A DNA stretch of 64,000 nt, taken from Rotaria socialis (Eukaryota > Rotifera > Eurotatoria > Philodinida > Philodinidae). The DNA lies in assembly GCA_905331475.1 (NCBI GenBank), contig CAJNYU010001785.1:1-64000 (forward strand). Direction: 5' to 3'. A model generated the notes under the pieces. That model saw only the letters and a program-made list of their open reading frames with translations. It had not been told where the DNA came from and searched no databases. Both the position numbers and the translations under genes were made by a program. Shown one piece after another: positions 1 to 11,677 of the stretch (position 1 is the stretch's first letter; the number at the start of each line of letters is the position of its first letter).

Positions 1-880
1 CCCCTCAGGGATGGTCTGATCAAAAATGACAATTTTTTCGACAACTCAGCCATTTCTTGACGGATCCTTCTCATCTTCGAACTCGACCTAGATATTGATA
101 AGACAATTCTGTGCACAAAATTTCAGCTCAATCGAATGTAATTGTGAAGAGTTATCGAATAAACGGACGGACGGACACACTGACCGATTCTATAGTGTAC
201 TCTTTTTTTTTGAGTACACAAAAAATGAAACATAATTACCGACAGATTGATTTTGATCAAACTGTTTGAAAGAATCGACCAGCAGTGTCAGTATGCATAA
301 GTTTTTCATAGTTTTTTGGAAGTGCAAGATTGAGGAAACGTCAAATGCACCATATTCACCTCTATAATATATCATCATTTAGAGCTCTTGACAAGTTCTA
401 TCTACTTCATAAAAACAACGTTAGTTCTATGGGAAATAAACACATATTATACAGACAAAGTGTCGGTATACGCGAATTTTTCATAGTTTTTTGACACTGA
501 GGTATTGAGGAAATTTCAAACGCAGCATGTTTATCCCTATAATTTAGCATCATTTTGTAGCCCGTGAAATTCTCTATCGAATGGTATATAATAGTTGAGT
601 TTTCATTTTTACTATGACAAAGATTTTGATTTGTGAAAATTGGAATAGGTTAATATTTGCATAGAAAATAATGATATTTCTTGCTGTAACTCAGTAAATC
701 CTCGACGAATTATTTTCATCTTCGAACTCGACCGAGATATTGATGAGATAATGCTGTCTACAAAATTTCATGACAATCTGATCAGCCTTTCCGGAGTTAT
801 CGTGTAAACGGCCGGCCGGCCGGCCGGACACACTGACCGATTCTAGTGTACTCATTTTTTTTTGAGTACACAAAAAGAAT
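1..880. repeat. Composite of duplicated repeat units
   Basis: Two related units of about 190 bp lie at roughly 40-220 and 672-876. Both contain the phrase tcttcgaactcgacc, then agatattgat, then gagttatc, and end in GGAC/GGCC runs followed by cacactgaccgattct and a gtgtact...gagtacac hairpin around a T-run. Between them a second pair (about 283-405 and 462-580) shares tttttcatagttttttg and attgaggaaa. The CGGACGGACGGACA-type tail resembles 3' ends of some RTE-like non-LTR elements, but no coding part is visible. A (TA)n run follows at about 893-911. The family is unidentified. Confidence 0.6.
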
Positions 881-1225
881 ATATTTTCAAATAATATATA
901 TATATATATAGCTTCTTTTATTTTCTCTTAATAATATTTCTTCTATTATTTGACTAGTAAATTTAAGAATATGTTCGTTATCAATTCCATGATCTTTTAC
1001 ATTCGAATGAATTTCATCTGATATTCATGTCGTATTTTTATATTTCAGGGATCTATTCATTTTAAAATTAAAATAAATTTAATAATCACACGAGTTGCTA
1101 ATAGAGTAAGTAAATAAACAACGAATTTAACATTCCATTTAATGTGCTTCTCTTCCATGATTTTATTTTTAAAACGCGATCATTTAATTATTCATTCGCT
1201 CAATTAAATTCTATAGAATCATTTC

Positions 1226-2040
1226 TTACACCATTTGGATCACCACTAAAACTTCTCCTTTATAAATAGAACTCAAATATTTGTGATTATTTTCCTGATT
1301 AATATCAAATAAAGACGTAAAATAGTTCTTAAATAAAGCAACTATGTAGGATTCTTGATTAAGATCACTTACAGCTGTACGTTTATAAAGATCTTTCCAT
1401 TTCAAATAGAAACTTCTTTCAGAAGAAAATGAATATACTTTCATTATTGAATTAACTCTTCTTCTGTCTTCATAAATTTGTGAATCGCACAGCATTTGAA
1501 TTGATCATGAAAGAGCTGGTGATGGAAAGAATTCATAAACTCTTCTTTATGTTTGATTCCTATCAACTATTGCACTTTCCTCAGCGATCTAGATGAAATA
1601 AGCCTATCGTTTTTTTTTTCTAAATAAAAAATCTCTTCAAATAAGAGAACAAACTTCAACTCGAAATTCTTATTCTCTTTTAGCAACTTGTTCAGTATTA
1701 GCTGGAACATGAATTGCTCATAATCTTTCTTCAGAAATTGTTAAATTAATTTGTTTTTTCTCGATTATGATGAGGAAACTGAAAAACAGAAGAAATCTTT
1801 TCATGAAATTCAATGAATCTTTAACAAGATTTGAACACCAGTCATTGGATGGAGAATAATCTCTTGATTATGTATGGAAACATACCTTATGTTCTTTAAT
1901 ATCATCAGAAAATAAAACTTTTTGATAGGCTCAATTAAACATTGTTGATAAACGTTGGTCATGCTCAAGACTTGTTTCTCTTAACGTTATATTCAATAAA
2001 TATTCAGTACGAATAAAATATATAAATATTTAGTTCACTT
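1226..2040 (-). pseudogene. Decayed multi-exon gene of unknown function
   Basis: Minus-strand reading gives protein-like blocks broken by stops and frameshifts. One block lies near 1990-1890 (TLRETSLEHDQRLSTMF, then a stop, then YQKVLFSDDIKEHK). Another lies near 1770-1690 (INLTISEERL, stop, AIHVPANTEQVAKRE). An open stretch runs 1495-1226 (SERSFYLKWKDLYKR ... YFTSLFDINQEN). The blocks follow a consistent order and strand, which suggests one decayed gene rather than chance. I do not recognise the family and no catalytic motif is seen. Confidence 0.35.
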
Positions 2041-2891
2041 TCGTTTATTCTAGATTTCGTTCCTGAACATTCATCTCCATGCAAATATCGACATTAAAAA
2101 CAATTCTTTACATAAAACTACGTCAATGATAATTGACAGAAAACAATTCGAAAATAAGTAAACACCTTTAAGAAATGAAAGGTTCAATTTTTAAAATGAT
2201 TTTGCATCAAAAAGAATTATTTTTTTTTACTTTTCCGGAACTTGTCAAAAGAAATAAAAATATTTTCTTATCTTTAAGTAAATAGTTGTTTTTTATTCAT
2301 TGAATTGTTAATATTAACAAATATTTTAATTAGTCGTGAATCAATATGAAGAATCATTATTTAAACATGAATTTAACAAATCGATAATAAGTACTTGACA
2401 TATAAACTGAATTGAAATTGAAATCAATAATTCTTACTCAATATTTCACTATTGATTGTTGTGAATTCTTCAAAATTTGAATGATAAAAAGAGAAATGTT
2501 CAATCGAAGATAAAATTTTGTCTTATTGCTCGTCAAAAATCGTTCACATTAAAAATGAGAAATCAAAAAAGAAGATTTTTCATTCGCAAAAGAACATTTA
2601 TTTCTCAAAAACAAGCATCAATCAAATACAAGGCATTTCGAATGATTATTATTATTTTGATCTTCAAGTAAAATCATTCTCGAAATGTTCGACAATCAAT
2701 TCAACATTTGATGATAAATGAAGAAAACAAGATTTTTGTTTTTGGAAATAAATAAAAGAGATTTACATTAATTATTTGAAGGATATTCAAAGAGATAGTA
2801 TACGAATGAAATTCAACTGACTCTGCTATAACGACACATATATCCTTTTTTTCTTCTCAATGTCATTTTTTTCAAAAATGAACACAATATA
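2041..2891. other. Intergenic, nothing recognised
   Basis: Very AT-rich sequence. Short open frames at 2477-2721 are lysine/isoleucine-rich by composition and overlap in two frames, so they are not taken as genes. Confidence 0.5.
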
Positions 2892-3010
2892 GGGGTCATT
2901 TACACTTGACGAATTAAAATTGAATTAAGAAATATGATTGGTGTTCCTATGTGGAAATATCAATCATATTTCTTATTTCAACTTTAATTCGTCTAGTGTG
3001 AATGGGCTCA
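2892..3010. mobile_element. Palindromic MITE-like element (about 119 bp)
   Basis: The left arm starting gggtcatttacacttgac and continuing through gaattaaaattgaattaagaaatatgattg is repeated inverted on the right as caatcatatttcttatttcaactttaattcgtc, ending agtgtgaatgggctc. The arms are about 50 nt with a short central loop, so the whole element folds into one hairpin. It lies 170 bp upstream of the F-box gene. No clear target-site duplication was found. Confidence 0.75.
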
Positions 3011-3179
3011 TAGATTGACTATAATCGAGTTGGACGGTATATCAATGTTTCACCTTTCTCAATAAGTTGACCTATTCGATTTAACAATAGCGCAAAAGTG
3101 GCGAAATGTAAACAATGAACATATGTATGTATTTATGCTTCGTCTTAGCCAAAAAGCATCACAATCATTAAAAGAAAAT

Positions 3180-5318
3180 ATGAACCGATCAAATGTTCAT
3201 CTTTTCGATTTACCTGATGAAATATTACTTATTATTTTGAACAAATTGAACAATATTGATGTACTTTATTCTTTATTGGATATTAATAACGGACGACTTA
3301 ACGTTCTTGCACAAGAAAACACTTTCACCAACATTCTGAAGTTTGTCTCCATTGATGATACTTCTCTAATCAATCGTTTTTGCATCGATATATTACAAAG
3401 AATTCATCGTAATGTCAAATGTTTTATCTTTGATCCAATTTTTATGGAACCCATTCTTCTTACCACCGACTATCCCAATCTAATTGAACTTGAAATTCAT
3501 AATTTTCATGAAGAAATTGCTTTAAATTACTTTACAAGTGAGCGTTTAATATGAGACAAATAATAAATGAGTGTTACAACGAATAGATTACAGTTTGTTT
3601 CATTTCATTGTTTTTTCGTTTAGATAAATCATCACTTCGATCTATTTTCCAAGAACAAATTACAAATCTTATTCTTATCAATAATGATGAATGCGCAAGG
3701 GCATGTTCATTAGATTATACTGCAGAGATATATGCGCATATTTTGACCTTCTTCAAAAATTTAAAAATTCTACGTATCATAGAACCAAGTGTTGTGTCAT
3801 ATCCACCTCTATCACTTTGTTATTTCCCATCAACTACTTTTTCATCCTCGATTCTTACTCATTTATATATCAATGTGCAAACTTTTGATGATTGTCTTTG
3901 CTTGCTTGATGGTCGACTTAAACAATTGACAACATTGTTTGTTACTGTCTGTTGCGCATTCAATTATTCACGCACTATTCACAATATGGTAAGTTTATAC
4001 AAATAATTTAATGAGATAAGAATAGTTACTATTTTAACGCAGTTTGAAGTTTTGTCAAAAGATTTAATAAGAGATCAGATGGCTAAATTTCATGTTGATA
4101 AAGTGATCAAAGAAAATTTCTAGAATTTATAATTAAATAGGATTGTTGAGGGTAAGTTTCATATTAAAAACTGGACTCACTGTTTCATCCTTGATTAAAT
4201 ATTATCCGTTGTGAATAATCTTCAGCACTGAATGGAACAAAACTTTTCGAATAATTGAGATATGAATGCAATTTTATCTGCTACATTTCTATTGTTGTTT
4301 CAACACCTCACTTTTCATCCTCTAAAGTTAGAATATCCAGCTGAGAAATTTGCCATTTGCGGCCATTAATAGATAGAATATAGCACAAACACTCAGTGTA
4401 AATGATGATAGATATGACTTAATCATGTTGATCATCAATAAAAAAAAAATTTTTCTTTTGTAGAATAAACTACCTAATCTTAAGTGTTTCTCATTACAAA
4501 TCTTCTATGAATTTCAACCTTATGATAGAATTGCATCACTTTTGCGCCGTATGTCAAATTTGGAAAAATTAACTTTAAACATTTCTATAAAAGATCGAAA
4601 TAGTGTCATTGATGGTACTTATATTCAACATGATATTCTTGATTGTATGCCACAACTCCATTCATTCACTTTCTATATTTGTACTTATGTTGAAACGGTT
4701 GATTTATCCTACAAGCTATCTAGTGAAGATATTCAACAAACATTAATGAATATTGGATTACAAGATGTTACTAGTATTGTCAATTATGATTGTGATTCAA
4801 GAGTTGCATGTTCGATTTTCTCACTTCCTTTTCAATTTCGTTATCTCAAAGATCTTGGCAATAAATTTCCAAATATTGTATTCAGTTATGTTACGTATTT
4901 GCATGTGAAAGATAATGATCCATTCAGACATGAATTCTTTGTTCGAATTGCTAAATCGTTTCCATTACTGAAATATTTACGCATTTATAATGTACGATCA
5001 TCGTTACCAGTTGATCTTATGACATTTACATCTGACAATTGTCAATTATACTCAACTATTGAATATTCGCATCTAACTACACTTGATCTAAGTTGTGCAC
5101 ATAGAGAATATGTTGAACAATTTCTAAATGAAACAAAGATATATATGCCTTGTCTGATGGACTTATTGGTCAAGTTAGATGACTTGATAGTTGTAACGAA
5201 GAACTTTACAAGAAACGAAACACGACGCAATTGTACCAAAGTGAATACATTATTTATCCTACCACTAAGGCTAGATGTAGAAGGTTTACGTGATTACTTT
5301 CCTTCGTTATATAAGTAG
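3180..5318 (+). CDS. F-box protein, three exons
   Basis: Exons 3180-3537, 3624-3988 and 4464-5318 join in frame into 525 residues. The chosen Met (3180) is followed at once by the F-box core HLFDLPDEILLIILNKLNNI (about residues 6-25). An upstream in-frame ATG at 3123 would add 19 residues. The rest has irregular leucine-rich segments (LTHLYINVQTF, LEKLTLNISI, LKYLRIYNV, LTTLDLS) typical of F-box proteins with degenerate LRRs. Such proteins bind SKP1 through the F-box and recruit substrates to an SCF ubiquitin ligase; the substrate is unknown. Intron 1 (86 bp, gtgagc...tttag) and intron 2 (475 bp, gtaagt...tgtag) are canonical. F-box families are often expanded in bdelloids. No internal stop is seen, so it looks functional. 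Confidence 0.8.
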
Positions 5319-6886
5319 AAGTATTTTTGTTATGATGAATCGAATAAACTGAAACATGATAAATATTGTATTTATAGGCTAATGGTATTTTTCAAATGTT
5401 AAGAAATATCAACTATTAATGATTGATTCTCATTTTAGAAAGAAAAATCACACAGCACCACATGATGCTGAAGAGTTATATGTAGAATGAAAAATGTTCC
5501 TTTCGCAATTAGGGATGGTACTTTCATTTTCCTTTCTTGCATATGACATTACTAAAGAACGTATTGATAATGATAATTGTAGTTATAAATGAAAAGCTGA
5601 AATTTTCAGAAATAGAAGATCTTCATTAGATATCTATGTAATAAAAATTTCGTCTGTATATTTCAAGAAAAAAACATGAGAATGATGAATAACAATTTAT
5701 GTACGGTTGTTATGAAACGTACTTTGTGTGTTGATAAACGAAAAAACATATGAAATGATTAATTTGTTTCGTTTTATTTAAACTCATATTCGTATTGAAT
5801 TAAAATAAGTTGCTTTTTTTCAAAGAAAAAACCGAATAAATAATATTATTATCTAAATTTAAATTTAAAAAAAATTATATTTAACTGAAAATATTTGTAT
5901 AATAATATTAGTTTTTCTATTATTCTTAATTAGATTCATCATTCAAAATTGCTTTAAAAAATAACTGATTTTGTTTAATATTCTAAATAGACAAACTTTT
6001 CAGAGAAAAGAAGAAGCTTAGAGGTACATAACAAAAAAAGGGTTTTCGTGTTTTTCCAGATCAAGATCGAGATAAGTAACTGGAATTTTGATTAGACATT
6101 TCGAATATGATAAAGGCAACTATTTTTCTTTTATTTATTGGTTCATGCTTTTTGAAAGGGAGATGAAATAAATGATTATACTCGAATAAGACTTTAAAAA
6201 GAAATTTCTAATTATGAATTTATTTATTCCTGTAATCAAATAATTATTTCTTGTCAAATATTAACACAATTAAATTTTTTGTAGGAAAATTTCTATGATA
6301 CATGATACGACGTGTCCCGTTGCTTATAACAAGATGATGAAATCTGTACGTACTAAGAGAATGTTGTCTTTCATTAATCTCATGAAATTTATCATTCGAT
6401 TTTTTAATGTACAATTGTTTGAAACGTTAATTTGATTGTTTCTAGAAGTGTTTTCTAAGTTCAAATGACTTTCGTTCGAGTAGAGTCATTCGTGACATTG
6501 AAAACAATGAAAGTTCAGAGAGTTTATGCAGGTTTTTATTTAAAAAATACATAAACAATTTAATCTTTGGTATTTTAAAAAAGTTTTCATTGCTTTCATG
6601 TATGAAAGTAAGGTTTGGTCAAAATAAAAATAATCTCTTTTCTATATTAATTTAAGAAAAAAACAATCTTAATTAAAATGATATTATTATTAGTTTTCAA
6701 ATAAGAATATATTTTAAATAATAAAAAACATAGCAAATGAATATTTAGTAAATATTTAATAAAGTAAGATTTTTTTTATTCTCGAAATGAAATTTATGTT
6801 GGAATGGAAATTAAATTTTTTTCTGATTTTTCCAGAAATGTTTTTTGATTTTCCGGGATCATTGAAAATATACTCTTTGTATGATC
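5319..6886. other. Intergenic, no gene seen
   Basis: AT-rich DNA with A/T runs and no coding signal on either strand that keeps frame across plausible splice sites. Confidence 0.5.
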
Positions 6887-6950
6887 GTGAGGGTGTGGGC
6901 GTGGGTATGAGCAACATACGATCAAATGGAGCCACACTCACACCCTCAAG
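6887..6950. repeat. Telomere-like GGGTGTGG hairpin, locus 1
   Basis: Left arm gagggtgtgggcgtggg faces right arm ccacactcacaccctcaag across a loop of about 30 nt. First of eleven similar loci in this window; see the finding on the whole family. Confidence 0.75.
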
Positions 6951-7128
6951 AAAAACATAAAATGCTTAGATTTACGACGTGAAAGATTATGTTTTGTCTT
7001 TGTCACTCGAGATCACTGTGTCAGCAACCGCTGCATCAATTATACGTGTGCCAATAATTAATTCTTCCTCAATTTTTTTTCTTGATTCATATTAAGATTT
7101 TCGTCCTCCTCACCCCAAGTTTCACTTC

Positions 7129-7188
7129 CTTGAGGGTGTAGGTTTGAGTGTGAGAATTAGTATTCCTTATAACATCCACACCCTCTCG
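7129..7188. repeat. Telomere-like GGGTGTGG hairpin, locus 2
   Basis: Left arm cttgagggtgtaggtttgag faces right arm atccacaccctctcg. It lies only about 180 bp from locus 1, with unrelated DNA between them. Confidence 0.7.
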
Positions 7189-8143
7189 TTTTCGAGTCAC
7201 TCGAAGCCATTGAACATCTGAACTAAATATGAATTGTTCTTCTACTGTGAAAGCTACGTTTTCATTTGCTAGTAAAATAAGATTTACAATTCATATTATC
7301 AGTGGAAATAAACATTTTATATTTAAATTATACTGTGATTTTCATGCCTTTAACTTCGATTTCGATGTTCTTGTAAGCGCCAAATTCTATATGAGCGGTG
7401 TACTTTGTATTTCTGGCTGATAAATAGTTGACTTTTATCAAAAGTTATATTATAGATATTTATCGAAAACTTTCCACCTATTTGATGATGCAATCTGAAA
7501 ATTCTGAATTTTCCACAGTATTCCCTCACTTGTTCATTTGAGAAATTTTAATTAATCTTTAAACGGTAAACATTCAAAGAAAAATTACAAAAAAGAATTA
7601 AATGTATGCTAGACAACATTTTATTTACTAAGTTAATTCAATGAAAGAGAGATACATACTTTTTTGGATGATTTTTAACAAATTTGAACTGATTTTAGTC
7701 TTATGAACTGCTATAATATTAGACTTGTGTACGTTGGAGTACTGGATACGGTTTTTGCGACGTGTCTATTTTCCCCAAGTAGTCGAAATCGAAACAGAAC
7801 AAACAAACAATATATATTTCACATTCTCGAGGGTTCGCCACACTGATCGCATGTGTTTTGATGTTTGCTTGGGAGATTTTTGTGTCGAACTCGAATCCAG
7901 CCCGACCTGAAACCATTTAATTGGATTCCGACCTTGGACCGCATTAGTTATGGTACTCTACAACAGACCTAGATCCATGTATTACTAAACACGCAATATG
8001 AATCAACAAGGAAGGGCAACTTTCTGTTCATGTTTATGTCTGTTATTTTTATCGTATAGATATCAAAAAGTAAAGCAATACACTTAATATTTACAAGTAA
8101 AAATTAACATTTCAGATTGCCCAGTTTTCTCGTTCATATATGC
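7189..8143. other. Intergenic, nothing recognised
   Basis: No coding frame with convincing composition. Open frames at 7719-7916 lie on both strands over the same bases and look like chance. Confidence 0.5.
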
Positions 8144-9454
8144 TCACGAATATTCATCACATTCTTCTAAATGAATTTCAGTCACCTGTGAAACATTTTG
8201 AAGAAATGAAAGTTTAACGTTTGTGTCGATTTTTTTCACTTTAAATACTGAATATGGCATGATAAGAATTTCACCTTCATGTGCATATTGAGATATGTTT
8301 TCAATATGTAATGCAGTACGATGATGTTTGATGTGATATTTACATACCACCCATGACTTAATTTGCTGTCCATCAATAGTTTGCCGTTGAGTCGCTTCAA
8401 TTGGTAATCTTCTAGATTCTTGTCTCCACGATAATAATTCAATGATATTTCGATCAATCGATGATGATACGAATGATTTTGTCATTGTCAAATTACCAAC
8501 TTGATATCTTTTTAAATCATGATTACTGATATGCATGACCCGATAAGAATTGCCAATAAACGTATATTGTTCCAAACTATCATGATGTGATATCAATGCT
8601 ATAATATATCTTCGTTCGTTTTGACATATACTAGAACCACATGCTATTTCCGTATTCAAAACTCTATAGTAATCTGTTTCAGCCGTATAAGCCGTGATGA
8701 GCCATTTGGGATCTTTTTCTTCTATTGCTTTTTGAAAAAAACGTCTAATAATTTCAATACCACCAATTGTATTTAATATTTTATTGACATAATTTTTCTC
8801 AATTCTTTGAAACATTACATCAATAGATGAAGCCTTTACTTTTTCTTCATACAAATATTTAATCATATTTCGTTCTTCTTTTGCTTTTTCTACAGCTTCT
8901 TCATCAATCAATGTCCACTCAATTGCACCAGTTTGAACAACAAGTCGATTGCTATTCGGTATACGAAGAAAAAGTTCTTTGATGTCGTCATTTTTAGCTT
9001 CGTCAAATGGGATACATTGATGTCGATTTTGTACGGCTCTATCAGCTCCCTTTTTTAGTAATAATTCGACGATATGATAATGACCATAAAAGCATGCAGC
9101 ATGCAATGCTGTACTACCGTTTGGTTCCAATCGATCAACTTCATCAGGTGTCATAGTTTCAAGCAATTCTTTAACTTTTCCTTGGTCGTTATCACGACAT
9201 GCTATATAAAAGTCACTACACTTGAGTGGCGAAGTCGTCGTTGTTGTTGATGACGTTGGTTTTAATGACTCTGCAACTGTTTTAGAATTCTGTGTGGAGT
9301 CATTAATTATCGTTGGTATTTCTTCAGAAACACGTTCTGCATGATCTGGTTGCGACGACACATCACTTTGACTTTTATTGCGCCGATAAAACACATAGGC
9401 GTTTAACGTTTTTAGCCACTGCGGAGTTTCCACATTTGCAAATATATTACCCAT
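8144..9454 (-). CDS. Ankyrin-repeat / NAD:arginine ADP-ribosyltransferase fusion
   Basis: Intronless frame of 436 residues. The N-terminus MGNIFAN fits an N-myristoylation signal (Gly2, small residue at 6), so membrane attachment is likely. A Ser/Thr-rich linker is followed by ankyrin repeats at about residues 80-165, including GSTALHAACFYGHYHIVELLLKKGAD. A mono-ADP-ribosyltransferase fold follows at about 205-420. The R-S-E signature of arginine-specific enzymes is visible: Arg in SYRVMHIS, the KSFVSSSID strand, and the ExE motif in HEGEILIMPYSVFKV. The enzyme would transfer ADP-ribose from NAD to arginine on target proteins; targets are unknown. ART domains are greatly expanded in bdelloids. 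All key residues are present, so it is probably active. Confidence 0.88.
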   Translation of the reverse strand: MGNIFANVETPQWLKTLNAYVFYRRNKSQSDVSSQPDHAERVSEEIPTIINDSTQNSKTVAESLKPTSSTTTTTSPLKCSDFYIACRDNDQGKVKELLETMTPDEVDRLEPNGSTALHAACFYGHYHIVELLLKKGADRAVQNRHQCIPFDEAKNDDIKELFLRIPNSNRLVVQTGAIEWTLIDEEAVEKAKEERNMIKYLYEEKVKASSIDVMFQRIEKNYVNKILNTIGGIEIIRRFFQKAIEEKDPKWLITAYTAETDYYRVLNTEIACGSSICQNERRYIIALISHHDSLEQYTFIGNSYRVMHISNHDLKRYQVGNLTMTKSFVSSSIDRNIIELLSWRQESRRLPIEATQRQTIDGQQIKSWVVCKYHIKHHRTALHIENISQYAHEGEILIMPYSVFKVKKIDTNVKLSFLQNVSQVTEIHLEECDEYS

Positions 9455-10132
9455 ATGCTTATAAAGAACAATTTAATATGTAGATTTTATCCTAAATATA
9501 AACGATATTTAGAAATCTTGGAGTCGACTCACATTCGAAATTATTTTATTGAGAGAAAATAACTTTACCGACTGTTTTACAATTGACTTTTAATTAATTA
9601 TGTAAATGTATAATATTTTTAGTTTTCCTTTGACTTTTCAGCAATCAAACATATCTTCATCATGCTTTGATAGCTCAATGACTAAAGTAAAGCCTTTGTG
9701 AACCAGCACTTCAGTCGTTGGATTGAATTTCCAATAGAAGTACGTCGTTTATTTTCTGTTCGTTCGCTGCAGAGTCAAAAGGAAGTGAAAGATTATTTAA
9801 ATTTATATATACTCTTTTCTATTCTTCGAAATAGACGTTTACAAGTGATGACGGCGATCTATGTGGTAATAAAAACTTCTATTTAAAACATCTATACTTA
9901 ATATATTCACGACATGCAGTGAGTGATAAACAAAAAACAATGAAAAGGGTATGTTCGTTGAAGTTATCAAATGCTATGTATGAGTCTTTATCTTAGTACT
10001 GATAAAGTGAAGCACATATGTTTGTCGCCTGCTATCATTTTATTTCAACAATGAAGATTGACTTTACGAAAGCAAAAGAAAATTATATAAATCTTACAGA
10101 GAGATTTCTTTTTCGACAATTGTAATTTTACA
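9455..10132. other. Intergenic, with a tRNA-like patch
   Basis: No gene is supported. A tRNA-like stretch at 9664-9742 is described under findings. An open frame at 9698-9886 has no recognisable domain. Confidence 0.4.
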
Positions 10133-10207
10133 ATTGAGGATGTGGGTGTGGGTGTCTGGGGTTTGGCTGCGCATCAAGAGATATAATTAAGGCACACCCG
10201 CACCCTT
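10133..10207. repeat. Telomere-like GGGTGTGG hairpin, locus 3
   Basis: Left arm gaggatgtgggtgtgggtgt faces right arm ggcacacccgcaccctt across a loop of about 35 nt. Confidence 0.75.
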
Positions 10208-11204
10208 CTTCATAAAAACTTGAATTCTAAATATTGCAATTAATCTTAGTACACAATCCTGATCATCGAAAATCTCTGTAGATTGCATGATTACCGGATT
10301 TGATGAATTCCTAAAATATAAATTAATCTAATCAAAATATTTTTTCATTAGAAGATGCTAATGTTAAATGTGAAAGAAAGTATCACATAGATAGCTAATT
10401 TGAATAGATAGTAGCAAATGCTCGTCTTATTTGTTTTAATAATCGTTAGTGTATTCTAAAAACGTCACTCAAGTACTATCAGTTAACAAAATTATTTAGA
10501 GTTGCATTAAAATCGCTCGTCTACATTTCAAACAACGACACGAACGCAGGACATCGTCCGTATAATTTGCAAGTTCTACTCTTTAAGACACTATATTTAT
10601 ATTTCTGTCAGTATAATTGTATCACAGAAGTTTTTGTGTTATTAATCTGTTTTCCATGTCAGAAATTCAGTGAACATTTTGTGCAGCATAGTGTAAGATA
10701 TTATAGAATCTCCGTATTGTACATATTCTTGACTTGGGAATTATCCAACTGATTAGATGAGCAAAGAAATTTAAAAGTTCGCGACTTTTTTGTTCAGCCA
10801 CGATTAATTTGTTCCAATTTTAACCGAATGTCTATATGTTTGTTTATTTATGAGGTGACGATTGTTCGTTAGAATTTTATCAAGAATGATTCAGACTCAT
10901 CTTTGAAGTGAGTTCTTTCTTTTTTCTTCAGTCGGATGAATCAACTGAAACTTATAACTGATGAAATAAAATGGTTTGCCAGAGCGATGCACTGCAAAAC
11001 ATTATGGCTTTCCTATTCCAATTTGATTATTTACTCTGTCAACAAAAGTGTACTTATGAAGTCATCCTCGATCCGAGAAATCATGGATAACTGAAATTAA
11101 AGAGTTTATTACGGGATGGTAACGTGGATACATCTCCTCAGATCTATAGTATATCTCAATTGCATGCTCTGTAAAAAATATCTCTCATTTCATAATTCAC
11201 ACAG
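10208..11204. other. Intergenic, nothing recognised
   Basis: AT-rich. It may contain decayed upstream exons of the LRR gene whose last recognisable exon starts at 11205, but I cannot read them. Confidence 0.4.
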
Positions 11205-11284
11205 TCAAACACCTCGATCTTTCTGCTAATAAAGTCGGAGATATTGGGGCACAACGCATCGCAGATGGCCTAAAAGAAAATAAA
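11205..11284 (+). pseudogene. Solitary NLR/RNH1-type leucine-rich-repeat exon
   Basis: After a plausible acceptor (cacacag) one frame reads KHLDLSANKVGDIGAQRIA then DGLKENK, followed directly by the donor gtaagt. This is one ribonuclease-inhibitor-type LRR, which runs about 28 residues, and NLRC3-like genes typically carry one such repeat per exon of about 84 bp. No neighbouring LRR exon, NACHT domain or start can be found within 1 kb, so this is probably the remnant of a dead gene. Confidence 0.6.
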
Positions 11285-11349
11285 GTAAGTATTTTTTCTA
11301 GTAAATTTCCTCAATACAGATCCTCGCTATGTGGCATACACTCTAGTAA

Positions 11350-11446
11350 TGGTGTGAATGTGAGTGTGGGCATGTGCCTGAGACTAGCATACGCCAGTAT
11401 GAGAAAAAAGGAGATCCACACTCCATCAGCATCCCACAGCCACAGT
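11350..11446. repeat. Telomere-like GGGTGTGG hairpin, locus 4 (degenerate)
   Basis: Left arm ggtgtgaatgtgagtgtggg and right arm atccacactccatcagcatcccacagcc are more degenerate than at other loci, and the loop is about 45 nt. Confidence 0.5.
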
Positions 11447-11677
11447 TAAACTCGCAAGTTTCAATTATTCATATGAATGTTGTGATATATCTGAGCGCTT
11501 ATTACACACATTGTCTTCGCGAGCATTATTCTCAATCTGCTTGTAGGATTAGGCACTTTTTTATTCTTTTTTAACTTGTCTTCACGGACAAAACTTTTGT
11601 TTGCATAAAAAAAGCAGAAGAAGATAAATATGAATGTAATCTTTTCAATGTTTTTCAAATTTTAATTGTCGAATAAA

